Source: Vulcanimicrobiota bacterium (lineage in GTDB: Bacteria > Vulcanimicrobiota > Vulcanimicrobiia > Vulcanimicrobiales > Vulcanimicrobiaceae). Taken from it: DNA of 5,142 nucleotides. The translations under genes were made by a program, and so were the position numbers. Of the stretch, positions 1 to 5,142 are shown in pieces. Position 1 is the first letter of the stretch. The number at the start of each line of letters is the position of its first letter. Below the pieces are notes generated by a model that saw nothing but the letters and a program-made list of their open reading frames with translations, was not told the DNA's origin and did no database searches. The DNA lies in assembly GCA_003133185.1 (NCBI GenBank), contig PKWF01000135.1, forward strand, positions 1-5,142, in the 5' to 3' direction.

Positions 1-1
1 C

Positions 2-292
2 GACGGCACGACGACCAAATTCCGGCTCGTGCCCCGCAAGCGTGGCAACGTCGAGCATATCGACGCAACCGCGGACGATCGGACGGCAACCGTCACGACG
101 CTTCGTTGGAACTACTACAACGGCGGTTACGCAGAAATGACCAATCACTACGGCCAACAGGGCGGCAACGTCGTGGTTGCATCGCAGACCGGACACGTCA
201 GCGAGCCGGGCTACGTTGCCGATATCAGCTCGACGATCGACGGTTACAAACTCAATCCAGCCCTATCGGACGATATCTTTGCAGGCGACTAA
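2..292 (+). CDS. LolA/LppX-like outer-membrane lipoprotein-carrier-type protein, C-terminal part (5' end outside window)
   Basis: The frame is open from the left edge and gives the last 96 residues of a protein that begins upstream. The fragment has the look of the second half of a LolA/LppX-fold protein. A strand with 'FRLVPR' is followed by a polar strand around 'IDATADDRTATVTTLRW', a glycine-aromatic turn ('YYNGGYAEMTNHY') and a closing 'IDGYKLNPALSDDIF' segment; the carrier and sorting family commonly ends with a similar 'Y.lN..l.d..F' pattern. Members of this fold bind lipids or lipoproteins in the periplasm. The signal peptide that would show export is not in the window. The stop TAA (290-292) lies inside the following moaA reading frame if that gene starts at TTG 279, so the two genes may be co-transcribed. 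The assignment rests on pattern resemblance only. A generic conserved hypothetical exported protein is the alternative. Confidence 0.5.
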   Translation, partial: DGTTTKFRLVPRKRGNVEHIDATADDRTATVTTLRWNYYNGGYAEMTNHYGQQGGNVVVASQTGHVSEPGYVADISSTIDGYKLNPALSDDIFAGD

Positions 293-1283
293 AACGATCT
301 CGCTGGTTGATGGATTCAGCCGGCCGATCACGTATTTGCGAATATCCGTCACGGATAAATGCAACCTGCGCTGCGTCTATTGCATGCCGGAATCGGGTCT
401 ACCGTGGCTTCGCCGCGACGAGATTCTCAGCTACGAGGAGATCGCCGAGATCGTGCGCGCCGCGGCGACCGTGGGCGTGCGAAGCCTTCGCCTGACCGGG
501 GGCGAGCCGCTGCTGCGGCGGGATCTGAGCCGGCTGGTCGCTTCGCTGGCAGAGATCCCCGGCATCGAAGACATCGCGCTCTCTACCAACGGACTGCTCT
601 TGAAAGAGCAGATCGGCGAGTTAAAGGCGGCGGGGTTGCGCCGCATCAATCTTTCCCTCGATACGCTGCGCGGCGATCGCTTCGAAATCATCGCGCGCCG
701 GCCCGGCTTGGATCTCGTGCTGCGCGGACTCGACGCGGCGATCGATGCCGGACTGACGCCGATTAAATTGAACTGCGTGATCATGCGCGGGCAGAACGAC
801 GACGAGCTGATCGAGTTCGCGATGCTAACGAAGAATCGGCCAATTTACGTGCGCTTCATTGAAGTGATGCCGGTACGCGAGAATGTCGAGCTGCAACGCG
901 ATACCTACGTTTCGTCTGAGGAAATCCTGGAGCGCATCTCGGTCAACGGCGAGCTGCAAGCGGTGCCGGGCCCGCATGGCAACGGTCCCGCGCGATATTT
1001 TGCCTTTCCCGGCGCCTTGGGTGCGGTCGGGGTGATCAGTCCGCTCTCTCACGACTATTGCGATCGCTGCAACCGGGTGCGCCTGACGGCCGACGGCCGC
1101 CTGCGACTCTGTCTTTTCGGCGACCACGCGCTCGATCTGCGAACCCCTCTGCGGGCCGGTGCAAGCACCGAAGAGCTGGCCGGTCTTTTACGCTCGTCTA
1201 TGCTGATCAAGCCCGCGCGCCATCACCTTCGCCTTGGCGAGACCGCCTCGCGCATGCGGGCCTTCTCCGAAATCGGAGGCTGA
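279..1283 (+). CDS. moaA: GTP 3',8-cyclase MoaA (radical SAM, molybdenum cofactor biosynthesis)
   Basis: MoaA is the cytoplasmic radical-SAM enzyme that, with MoaC, turns GTP into cyclic pyranopterin monophosphate, the first step of molybdopterin synthesis. Counting from TTG 279 the protein has 334 residues, the usual family length. It shows the radical-SAM triad C28-x3-C32-x2-C35 in 'DKCNLRCVYCMPE', the SAM-binding 'LTGGEPLLR' (72-80), 'RINLSLDTL' (122-130), and the second cluster triad C261, C264, C278 in 'CDRCNRVRLTADG...RLC'. R266 and R268 match the GTP-contacting arginines known from the S. aureus enzyme, and the protein ends in the functionally important Gly-Gly. An ATG at 177 would add 34 residues that merely re-read the preceding gene. 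The TTG places 'SLVDGFSRPITYLRISVTD' at the normal N-terminal distance. No strong ribosome site is visible, so coupling to the upstream gene is likely. No other moa genes are in view. Confidence 0.95.
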   Translation: MQATKTISLVDGFSRPITYLRISVTDKCNLRCVYCMPESGLPWLRRDEILSYEEIAEIVRAAATVGVRSLRLTGGEPLLRRDLSRLVASLAEIPGIEDIALSTNGLLLKEQIGELKAAGLRRINLSLDTLRGDRFEIIARRPGLDLVLRGLDAAIDAGLTPIKLNCVIMRGQNDDELIEFAMLTKNRPIYVRFIEVMPVRENVELQRDTYVSSEEILERISVNGELQAVPGPHGNGPARYFAFPGALGAVGVISPLSHDYCDRCNRVRLTADGRLRLCLFGDHALDLRTPLRAGASTEELAGLLRSSMLIKPARHHLRLGETASRMRAFSEIGG

Positions 1284-1302
1284 GGTTCGAAGTCCAGTCA
1301 CA

Positions 1303-1319
1303 GGCGGCAGGTTCCCGCC
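1303..1319 (+). terminator. Small hairpin after moaA, possible weak terminator
   Basis: GGCGG (1303-1307) pairs with CCGCC (1315-1319) across a 7-base loop, 20 bases after the moaA stop and ahead of the sigma factor gene. The only T-rich bases downstream are 'GTTGTTC', not a proper T-tract, so intrinsic termination would be weak. It may also be chance in GC-rich sequence. Confidence 0.2.
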
Positions 1320-1333
1320 GTTGTTCAAGATAC

Positions 1334-1340
1334 AGGAGGT
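1334..1340 (+). promoter_or_regulatory. Shine-Dalgarno AGGAGGT for the sigma factor gene, unusually far from its start
   Basis: AGGAGGT is a full anti-16S match. The first in-frame ATG (1356) begins 15 bases after it, longer than the usual 5-10. No ATG, GTG or TTG lies closer, and the next ATG (1386) has no purine-rich site of its own. This supports 1356 as the start. Confidence 0.55.
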
Positions 1341-1355
1341 CTCGCGAGCTCCGGA

Positions 1356-1892
1356 ATGAGAAGCGGTTTAGAAACGTGTGCTGCGATGGATCGTACCGCG
1401 ATCGCGCAAAGGCGAACGGAAGAGTTAGTGATCGAGCACCAAACGAAGCTCGCGCGCTATCTTCGCCGTATGGTTGGTGACGCGGAGGTCGCGCTCGATC
1501 TGACGCAAGACGTCTTTCTTTCCGCATACCGCACGTTACAGGCGGATCCGGCGCGAGAGCTGCGGGCCGGATGGCTTTATCGCGCCGCAACGAACGCCGC
1601 GATCTCGTTCATGCGCCGCCGAAAGATCCTGCACGTACTGCCACTCGATCGTGATCTGGATCGCAGCGCTTGGCGCGTCGACGAGCACGGAGCGCAGTCT
1701 GTCGATTTGCAGGCGGCGCTCGGGCGCTTGCCGGTGGAACAGACGGCGGCCCTTCTCATGACGAGCTACGCCGGGTACTCCTCGTCAGAGGCCGCGCAGA
1801 TTCTTGGCACCACCGCCGATGCCGTTCGGCAGCGAGTCTGCCGCGCGATGAAAACGTTACGACACGTGATGAATGAGGATTCGCTCTCGTGA
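1356..1892 (+). CDS. ECF-type RNA polymerase sigma factor
   Basis: This is a 178-residue group 4 (ECF) sigma factor, which directs RNA polymerase to stress-specific promoters. Region 2 spans about residues 22-90. It includes 'VALDLTQDVFLSAYR' (45-59, the core-binding and -10 area) and 'WLYRAATNAAISFMRRRK' (73-90), a very typical end of region 2. A short acidic linker (about 98-112) leads to region 4 at about 117-172: 'ALGRLPVEQTAALLMTSYAG' followed by the helix-turn-helix 'YSSSEAAQILGTTADAVRQR' that reads the -35 element. There is no extra C-terminal domain. The stop TGA overlaps the GTG start of the next gene (GTGA), which is translational coupling and the standard arrangement for a sigma/anti-sigma pair. 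M1 is chosen because of the AGGAGGT at 1334; M11 (1386) is the alternative and loses nothing conserved. The ECF subgroup and target promoters cannot be named by eye. I saw no convincing ECF-type promoter ahead of it that would show autoregulation. Confidence 0.9.
   Translation: MRSGLETCAAMDRTAIAQRRTEELVIEHQTKLARYLRRMVGDAEVALDLTQDVFLSAYRTLQADPARELRAGWLYRAATNAAISFMRRRKILHVLPLDRDLDRSAWRVDEHGAQSVDLQAALGRLPVEQTAALLMTSYAGYSSSEAAQILGTTADAVRQRVCRAMKTLRHVMNEDSLS
1875..1879 (+). promoter_or_regulatory. Ribosome binding site GAGGA inside the sigma gene, for the anti-sigma gene
   Basis: GAGGA lies 9 bases before GTG 1889, good spacing. It supports the GTG start and the coupled GTGA overlap. Confidence 0.5.
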
Positions 1893-2461
1893 AAACTGCT
1901 TCAAACTGCACTACTGCCGAGATACTAGCCGGCGCCATCGCTCTCGGAGAGGCCGGCGACGAACAACGCCATGCCTATAGAGAACACCTTTCCACGTGCC
2001 GGCGCTGCCTTGCGACAATCGGCGGCGAACGCGAGATCGAACGGGTCATTAGCGTTGTCGCGCAGGCTCGCGACCAAGAGCAGTGGCAACCCGACGTGCG
2101 AAGGGCTTTGGCACGCGTTCCGGCTCGCCGCCATGGCTGGAGATGGGGTGCGGGCCTGGCAGCCGCGGGAGCGCTTACCGTCGCGATCCTTGCGACGCAG
2201 CGCCACGCTCCCGTCGTCGTACGCAGCGTGGCAGTGCCGGACGCGGCAGCCGTCGCGGCCCTCGGCACCCAGACGATGCCGCAGCGCGAGCATCGTGCGG
2301 AATCGCTGGCGTTCACCAGCGCGCAAGCCGCTCGTGCAACGATAACATTCCAGGTGAGGCTGGACGAGCGCGGCAAGCCGACGCGATGCACGATCGTTAG
2401 GCACTCCGGCCGGGCATCGCTCGACGCGGCTCTCTGCGATGCGGTGATGCGAGCGCACTAA
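1889..2461 (+). CDS. Membrane-anchored zinc (ZAS-type) anti-sigma factor with a shortened TonB-like C-terminal domain
   Basis: The 190-residue protein probably holds the adjacent sigma factor inactive at the inner membrane. Its N-terminal cytoplasmic domain carries 'REHLSTCRRC' with H33-x3-C37-x2-C40, and C7 lies 25 residues before H33. Together these give the C-x25-H-x3-C-x2-C zinc ligand pattern of ZAS proteins such as RsrA. A basic stretch ('RVPARRHGWR', 76-85) precedes one hydrophobic segment, about 86-102, so the rest should be periplasmic. Residues 148-190 resemble a TonB C-terminal domain: 'ATITFQVRLDERGKPTRCTIVRHSG' and then 'SLDAALCDAVMRAH', with a Cys pair C167/C183 seen in some TonB-like proteins. 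That domain normally continues with a 'Y.P...dG.pv' strand, but here the gene stops at TAA 2459. Residues resembling the missing part follow in another frame. The start is GTG, overlapping the sigma stop. The anti-sigma role is inferred from position and motif; the TonB resemblance is by eye. Confidence 0.75.
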   Translation: MKTASNCTTAEILAGAIALGEAGDEQRHAYREHLSTCRRCLATIGGEREIERVISVVAQARDQEQWQPDVRRALARVPARRHGWRWGAGLAAAGALTVAILATQRHAPVVVRSVAVPDAAAVAALGTQTMPQREHRAESLAFTSAQAARATITFQVRLDERGKPTRCTIVRHSGRASLDAALCDAVMRAH

Positions 2462-2482
2462 CCCCCGGCACCGTCCCGGGGG
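2462..2482 (+). terminator. Perfect 7-bp GC hairpin directly after the anti-sigma stop codon
   Basis: CCCCCGG (2462-2468) pairs perfectly with CCGGGGG (2476-2482) over the loop CACCGTC, starting at the first base after TAA 2459-2461. All seven pairs are G-C, so it would be very stable. The following bases are 'AAGCTTACGG' with no T-run, so it is not a classic intrinsic terminator. It could attenuate transcription between the anti-sigma and photolyase genes, protect an mRNA end or affect ribosomes at the stop codon. The sequence does not decide among these. Confidence 0.4.
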
Positions 2483-2511
2483 AAGCTTACGGCGCGACCG
2501 AACTCGGCCTC

Positions 2512-3939
2512 ATGGCGGAAAGGCCGTTCATCTATCGCTTTTCAACCGACCTGCGTCTCGACGATCACGCCGGCTTAGCCGCAGCGGCTTCGCGCGGCGG
2601 CGTTCTTCCGACGATCGTGATTGACGACGCGCTCGCGGTACGTTTAAAAGCCTCACCGCGCCGGGCCGCGTTCTTTTGCTCCGCGGTTGCGGCGCTGGAC
2701 GCCGAGCTGCGAGAGATGGGAAGCCGGCTCGTGGTTCGCCGCGGGGCGCCGGGAAAAATCCTCGCCGAAATCGCTCGTGCAACCGGCGCGGGCGGGGCGG
2801 CATGGAGCGCGTCGTATCACGCGCAAGGGATCGATGACGATCGGCGCTTGCAATCCGAGCTGGAAGAGGCCGGTCTTGTCGCACTGGTCGTGCACGACGC
2901 TCCGGCGATTCCGCCCGAGGAGAGCGCCGCGGCACGCGGTGCGGACGGCGCCGGCTATCGCGCATTCGCGCCGTACTTCGAGCGTTGGTGGAAGCTCGCG
3001 GTCGCCTCGTATGAGAACCCACTCTTGCTGCGGTTTACCGCAAGCGAACCCGGGGGCGAACCGTTGCCGCAAGCTCGGGAGTTCGGATCACCGGATGAGG
3101 GCATGGCGGCAGGTTCCGCGGCGGCTCGTGTGCTTTTGGAACGTTTCCTGGCCGATCGCGCCGCACAGTACGGCGCCGCAGCCGCGATTCCGTCCGAGAA
3201 CGGAACGTCGCAACTCTCTGCGCACATATCGTTCGGAACGATTTCGGCGCGAACGATCGCCCGTAGAGTGCGCGAACGGCTCGGCGACCCGTTCGCGCTC
3301 GGTGAAGAGCGCACTTCGTTGAGGCTGTTTCTGCGCGCGCTCGCGCGCCGCGATTTCTTCTTGCAGCTCTCGTGGTTTTTCCCCGGCGCGACCGAGCAGC
3401 CGCTGCAAGAGAAGATGCAGGGATTTGCGCTGGCGCAGGATCATCCGGGGCTCGACGCCTGGCGCGCGGGTAAGACCGGGTACCCGCTCGTGGACGCGGG
3501 CATCCGTCAGTTGCATCAAACGGGATGGATGCACCCGCACGTCAGAGCGGTAGCGGCCTCGCTCCTCTGCTTCGACTTATCGGTAGACTGGCGTGTGGGG
3601 CGGGACGAATGGAATCGTTGGCTCGTCGAAGACGATCCGGCGGTCGCGACGGGCAACTGGCAGTGGATCGCGGGCGTCGGCGCCGACATGGCGCAGTTTC
3701 CAAGAATATATAATCCGCTGCGGCAACGGCGTCGATACGATCCCGACGGTACGTATGCGCGACGCTGGATCCCCGAACTGCGACATGTCCCACGTGAGGC
3801 GTGGCACGGCCGCGCCGACGATTCACCGCAACTTTCGCTAGCGCTCTTCGAGCGAGATGCTTACCCGCAGCCGGTCGTCGATCATGCCGTCGCCGCGCGG
3901 GCCTTTCTAGCGCGTTATCGCGCGTTCGTATCGCCGTGA
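2512..3939 (+). CDS. Deoxyribodipyrimidine photolyase / cryptochrome-family flavoprotein
   Basis: Photolyases use FAD and light to split UV-induced pyrimidine dimers. This 475-residue protein has normal family length. The N-terminal alpha/beta antenna domain starts with 'IYRFSTDLRLDDHAGL' (7-22, usually W-F-R-R-D-L-R-L-D-H) and contains 'LVVRRGAP' (73-80) and 'HDAPAIPP' (128-135). 'GYRAFAPYFERWW' (148-160) leads into the helical FAD domain: Y220, 'TSQLSAHISFGTIS' (232-245), 'RALARRDFFLQLSWFFPG' (275-292), 'TGYPLVDAGIRQL' (322-334), 'TGWMHPHVRAVAAS' (337-350), 'DWRVG' (359-363), 'GNWQW' (381-385) and 'PRIYNPLRQRRRYDPDG' (397-413). Several FAD- or lesion-contacting positions differ from E. coli PhrB (see findings), so the exact activity is open. 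ATG 2512 is the first usable start; no clear ribosome site precedes it. It follows the anti-sigma gene by 50 bases in the same direction and may belong to that regulon. Its end overlaps the convergent gene by 25 bases. Confidence 0.9.
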   Translation: MAERPFIYRFSTDLRLDDHAGLAAAASRGGVLPTIVIDDALAVRLKASPRRAAFFCSAVAALDAELREMGSRLVVRRGAPGKILAEIARATGAGGAAWSASYHAQGIDDDRRLQSELEEAGLVALVVHDAPAIPPEESAAARGADGAGYRAFAPYFERWWKLAVASYENPLLLRFTASEPGGEPLPQAREFGSPDEGMAAGSAAARVLLERFLADRAAQYGAAAAIPSENGTSQLSAHISFGTISARTIARRVRERLGDPFALGEERTSLRLFLRALARRDFFLQLSWFFPGATEQPLQEKMQGFALAQDHPGLDAWRAGKTGYPLVDAGIRQLHQTGWMHPHVRAVAASLLCFDLSVDWRVGRDEWNRWLVEDDPAVATGNWQWIAGVGADMAQFPRIYNPLRQRRRYDPDGTYARRWIPELRHVPREAWHGRADDSPQLSLALFERDAYPQPVVDHAVAARAFLARYRAFVSP

Positions 3940-4487
3940 GGCATGCGTTCGTCCAGCCAGCTCGTAACGACCGGGATGCGAACGTCGTCGCCATTCCACG
4001 TTTTGATACCGTAGTATACGCTTGCGACTAAGAAGAGCGGGGCGAGCAGGGGCACGAGCACCATTGCGGAGATGCCGAGAAATGGCAGTTGCGCGACGAG
4101 CGAGAGGAGCGCCCAAAAACCAAAGAAGCCGACGTTGAATCCAAGTGCCTGAAAAGCCTGGCGTCGCAGAGTTCGAGACTGCTTGCGATCCAGGAGCGAC
4201 ACGAGTGCGAGCGGCCAGAGCGGGTAACCGAGCGCGACCAAGGCTCGCGATTCCGCGGGATCCGACGCCGCGACAATAGTAGCCGTGCCGCGCACGCTCG
4301 CGGGTGCCGGGCGCGGCGGAACCTGCCCTGGAATTTGTTGGCGCGTTGCCGTAGCCGCCTCGACTTTCGCGGCGAGACGACAACTTGGGCAGCCGCCGCG
4401 TTCGTCGCGACAGGTCGAACAGATCGACTTCCCGCACTCGATGCACGGCGCAATCGCCGGGACGTTGGAGTGGAAATAACAGTCCAT
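3915..4487 (-). CDS. B-box-type zinc-finger membrane protein with DUF4870-like transmembrane region
   Basis: With the start at 4487 this is a 190-residue protein of unknown function. Residues 3-36 hold eight evenly placed metal ligands: C3-x2-H6, C15-x2-C18, C23-x2-C26 and C33-x2-C36. This is a B-box-like cross-brace that should bind two zinc ions, with the usual final His pair replaced by Cys. A Pro/Ala-rich linker (about 45-80) follows. Three hydrophobic stretches come next, near 82-99, 116-133 and 139-161; the motif 'LRRQAFQAL' between the first two resembles DUF4870-family membrane proteins. A polar tail ends the protein. Such proteins may bring a cytoplasmic zinc domain to the membrane, but no role is established. 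AGGAGGA at 4501-4507 favours this start. An upstream ATG at 4514 would add nine residues and is the alternative. It is convergent with the photolyase gene and divergent from the ABC exporter gene. Confidence 0.75.
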   Translation of the reverse strand: MDCYFHSNVPAIAPCIECGKSICSTCRDERGGCPSCRLAAKVEAATATRQQIPGQVPPRPAPASVRGTATIVAASDPAESRALVALGYPLWPLALVSLLDRKQSRTLRRQAFQALGFNVGFFGFWALLSLVAQLPFLGISAMVLVPLLAPLFLVASVYYGIKTWNGDDVRIPVVTSWLDERMPHGDTNAR

Positions 4488-4500
4488 GTAAGTCGTGCGT

Positions 4501-4507
4501 TCCTCCT
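4501..4507 (-). promoter_or_regulatory. Shine-Dalgarno AGGAGGA for the B-box protein gene
   Basis: On the minus strand AGGAGGA precedes ATG 4487 by 13 bases. It lies inside the coding region if the upstream ATG at 4514 is used, so it argues for the shorter protein, which starts immediately before the first zinc-ligand Cys. The spacing is longer than usual. Confidence 0.5.
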
Positions 4508-4582
4508 GGGTCATTCACCCACACGTACCATAGCGCGCGCCGGGAGGTTTCACTCCGCACCGGCGGCAAGCCCCTTCCGCGG

Positions 4583-5142
4583 ATGAACCGCCGCTCGATC
4601 CTCTACCGTCTGGCTCGCGAGGCCCGCCCGTACTACGCGCGCCTTGGCGTTGCGATGTCCCTGGGAGTCTTCGCCGGCGTTCTCTCGATCGTTCCCCCGC
4701 TCTCGTTTAAGATCATCATCAACGACGTTCTCATTCCCCGGCCCGGCCACGCTCCCGACTTGCGGGCGCTCTATCTGGCCTTGGGCCTGACGTCCGTTGC
4801 GCTCGTGCTGGGGAACGCCGCCATTTACGGCCAGACGTATATGACGGCGTGGAGCGGCCAGAATTTGGTGGCCCGCCTGCGCGTCCGCCTCTTCGATCGA
4901 TTGCTGAACTTACCGCTCGGCGAGTTCGCCAAATGGCGTCCCGGAGAACTCATCGCGCGATTCTCCACCGATCTGCAGATGATGATCGACGCCGTGAGCG
5001 TCTCCGTTCCACAACTCGTCGTCGCGCTGGCGACCTTTATCTCGTCGTTCGTGACGATGATCTATCTCGATTGGCTCTTGACGCTCTCGCTCGTCATCGT
5101 CGCGCCAATCGTCTCGTTTGCCGTCTCCAACTTTCAGCGGCT
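4583..5142 (+). CDS. ABC exporter, N-terminal transmembrane domain (3' end outside window)
   Basis: The frame opens at ATG 4583 and runs to the right edge without a stop, giving the first 186 residues. It resembles the type I exporter fold (MsbA/BmrA-like half-transporters). A short basic N-terminus ('MNRRSILYRLAREARPYY') is followed by TM1 (about 20-45, ending 'SFKIIINDVLIP'), a short periplasmic loop, and TM2 (about 62-86). The cytoplasmic coupling segment 'NLVARLRVRLFDRLLNLPLGEF' (94-115) then leads to the hallmark 'WRPGELIARFSTDLQMM' (118-134) and TM3/TM4 (about 142-180). The ATP-binding domain with Walker motifs would lie beyond the window, so whether it is fused cannot be seen. The substrate cannot be told; lipid, lipopolysaccharide core, peptide or drug export are all possible. 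No strong ribosome site adjoins the ATG; GGGAGGT at 4542-4548 is 34 bases upstream, too far, and no alternative in-frame ATG, GTG or TTG lies between. Confidence 0.85.
   Translation, partial: MNRRSILYRLAREARPYYARLGVAMSLGVFAGVLSIVPPLSFKIIINDVLIPRPGHAPDLRALYLALGLTSVALVLGNAAIYGQTYMTAWSGQNLVARLRVRLFDRLLNLPLGEFAKWRPGELIARFSTDLQMMIDAVSVSVPQLVVALATFISSFVTMIYLDWLLTLSLVIVAPIVSFAVSNFQR

Noticed and set aside
177..278. N-terminal extension of moaA from ATG 177
   Set aside because: The extra residues only re-read the end of the preceding gene and match nothing in MoaA; TTG 279 gives the normal family length.
1265..1278. Short inverted repeat CTCCG-AAAT-CGGAG at the end of moaA
   Set aside because: Only 5 bp, inside coding sequence and without a T-tract; expected by chance in GC-rich DNA.
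1284..1295. T-arm-like GGTTCGAAGTCC suggesting a tRNA end
   Set aside because: No acceptor, D-arm or anticodon arm can be built upstream, where the sequence is the 3' end of moaA.
1925..2458. 177-codon minus-strand reading frame antisense to the anti-sigma gene
   Set aside because: No recognisable motif, low-complexity Arg/Ala composition, and the plus strand carries a coherent ZAS/TM/TonB-like protein coupled to the sigma gene.
2528..3072. Long minus-strand frames antisense to the photolyase gene
   Set aside because: Arg/Pro-rich shadows of a well-supported photolyase frame.
3907..4569. 220-codon minus-strand reading frame overlapping the B-box gene in another frame
   Set aside because: Arg/Ser/Pro-rich composition typical of a shadow frame in GC-rich DNA. 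The overlapping frame has clear zinc-ligand and membrane patterns.
4515..4582. Promoters for the divergent B-box and ABC genes
   Set aside because: A divergent promoter region is expected here, but no -35/-10 pair with sensible spacing was convincing on either strand (for example TGAAAC and TATGGT on the minus strand are only 14 bases apart).

Overview
The window is GC-rich bacterial chromosome with tightly packed genes and no mobile element, RNA gene or CRISPR array that I can recognise. A LolA-like periplasmic protein tail and a TonB-type C-terminal domain point to a diderm (two-membrane) bacterium. The overall style would fit a poorly sampled environmental phylum such as Eremiobacterota/WPS-2, but that placement is a guess.

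Layout, left to right. (1) 2-292, plus strand: the C-terminal part of a probable LolA/LppX-like lipoprotein-carrier-type protein whose start lies outside the window. (2) 279-1283, plus: moaA, GTP 3',8-cyclase of molybdenum cofactor synthesis, with both Fe-S cysteine triads and the C-terminal Gly-Gly intact. It probably starts at a TTG inside the end of the previous gene. (3) 1356-1892, plus: a small ECF-type RNA polymerase sigma factor. (4) 1889-2461, plus: its probable membrane-bound zinc anti-sigma factor, joined to the sigma gene by a GTGA start/stop overlap. Its periplasmic end looks like a TonB C-terminal domain that stops short. (5) 2512-3939, plus: a DNA photolyase/cryptochrome-family flavoprotein, 50 bases after the anti-sigma stop and separated from it by a perfect GC hairpin. 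(6) 3915-4487, minus: a B-box-type zinc-binding membrane protein, convergent with the photolyase gene and overlapping its 3' end by 25 bases. (7) 4583 to the window end, plus: the N-terminal transmembrane part of an ABC exporter, divergent from gene 6.

The most coherent unit is sigma factor, zinc anti-sigma and photolyase. The anti-sigma has the C-x25-H-x3-C-x2-C ligand pattern of the redox-responsive ZAS family (RsrA, ChrR). In Rhodobacter the RpoE-ChrR pair controls photolyase and other photo-oxidative stress genes. A light- or oxidant-responsive repair module is therefore a reasonable inference, not something the sequence proves.

Two details deserve attention. The TonB-like domain of the anti-sigma appears to continue in the photolyase reading frame just beyond its stop codon. 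The photolyase has non-standard residues at several positions that contact flavin or the DNA lesion in the E. coli enzyme. I did not find a clearly new multi-gene system.
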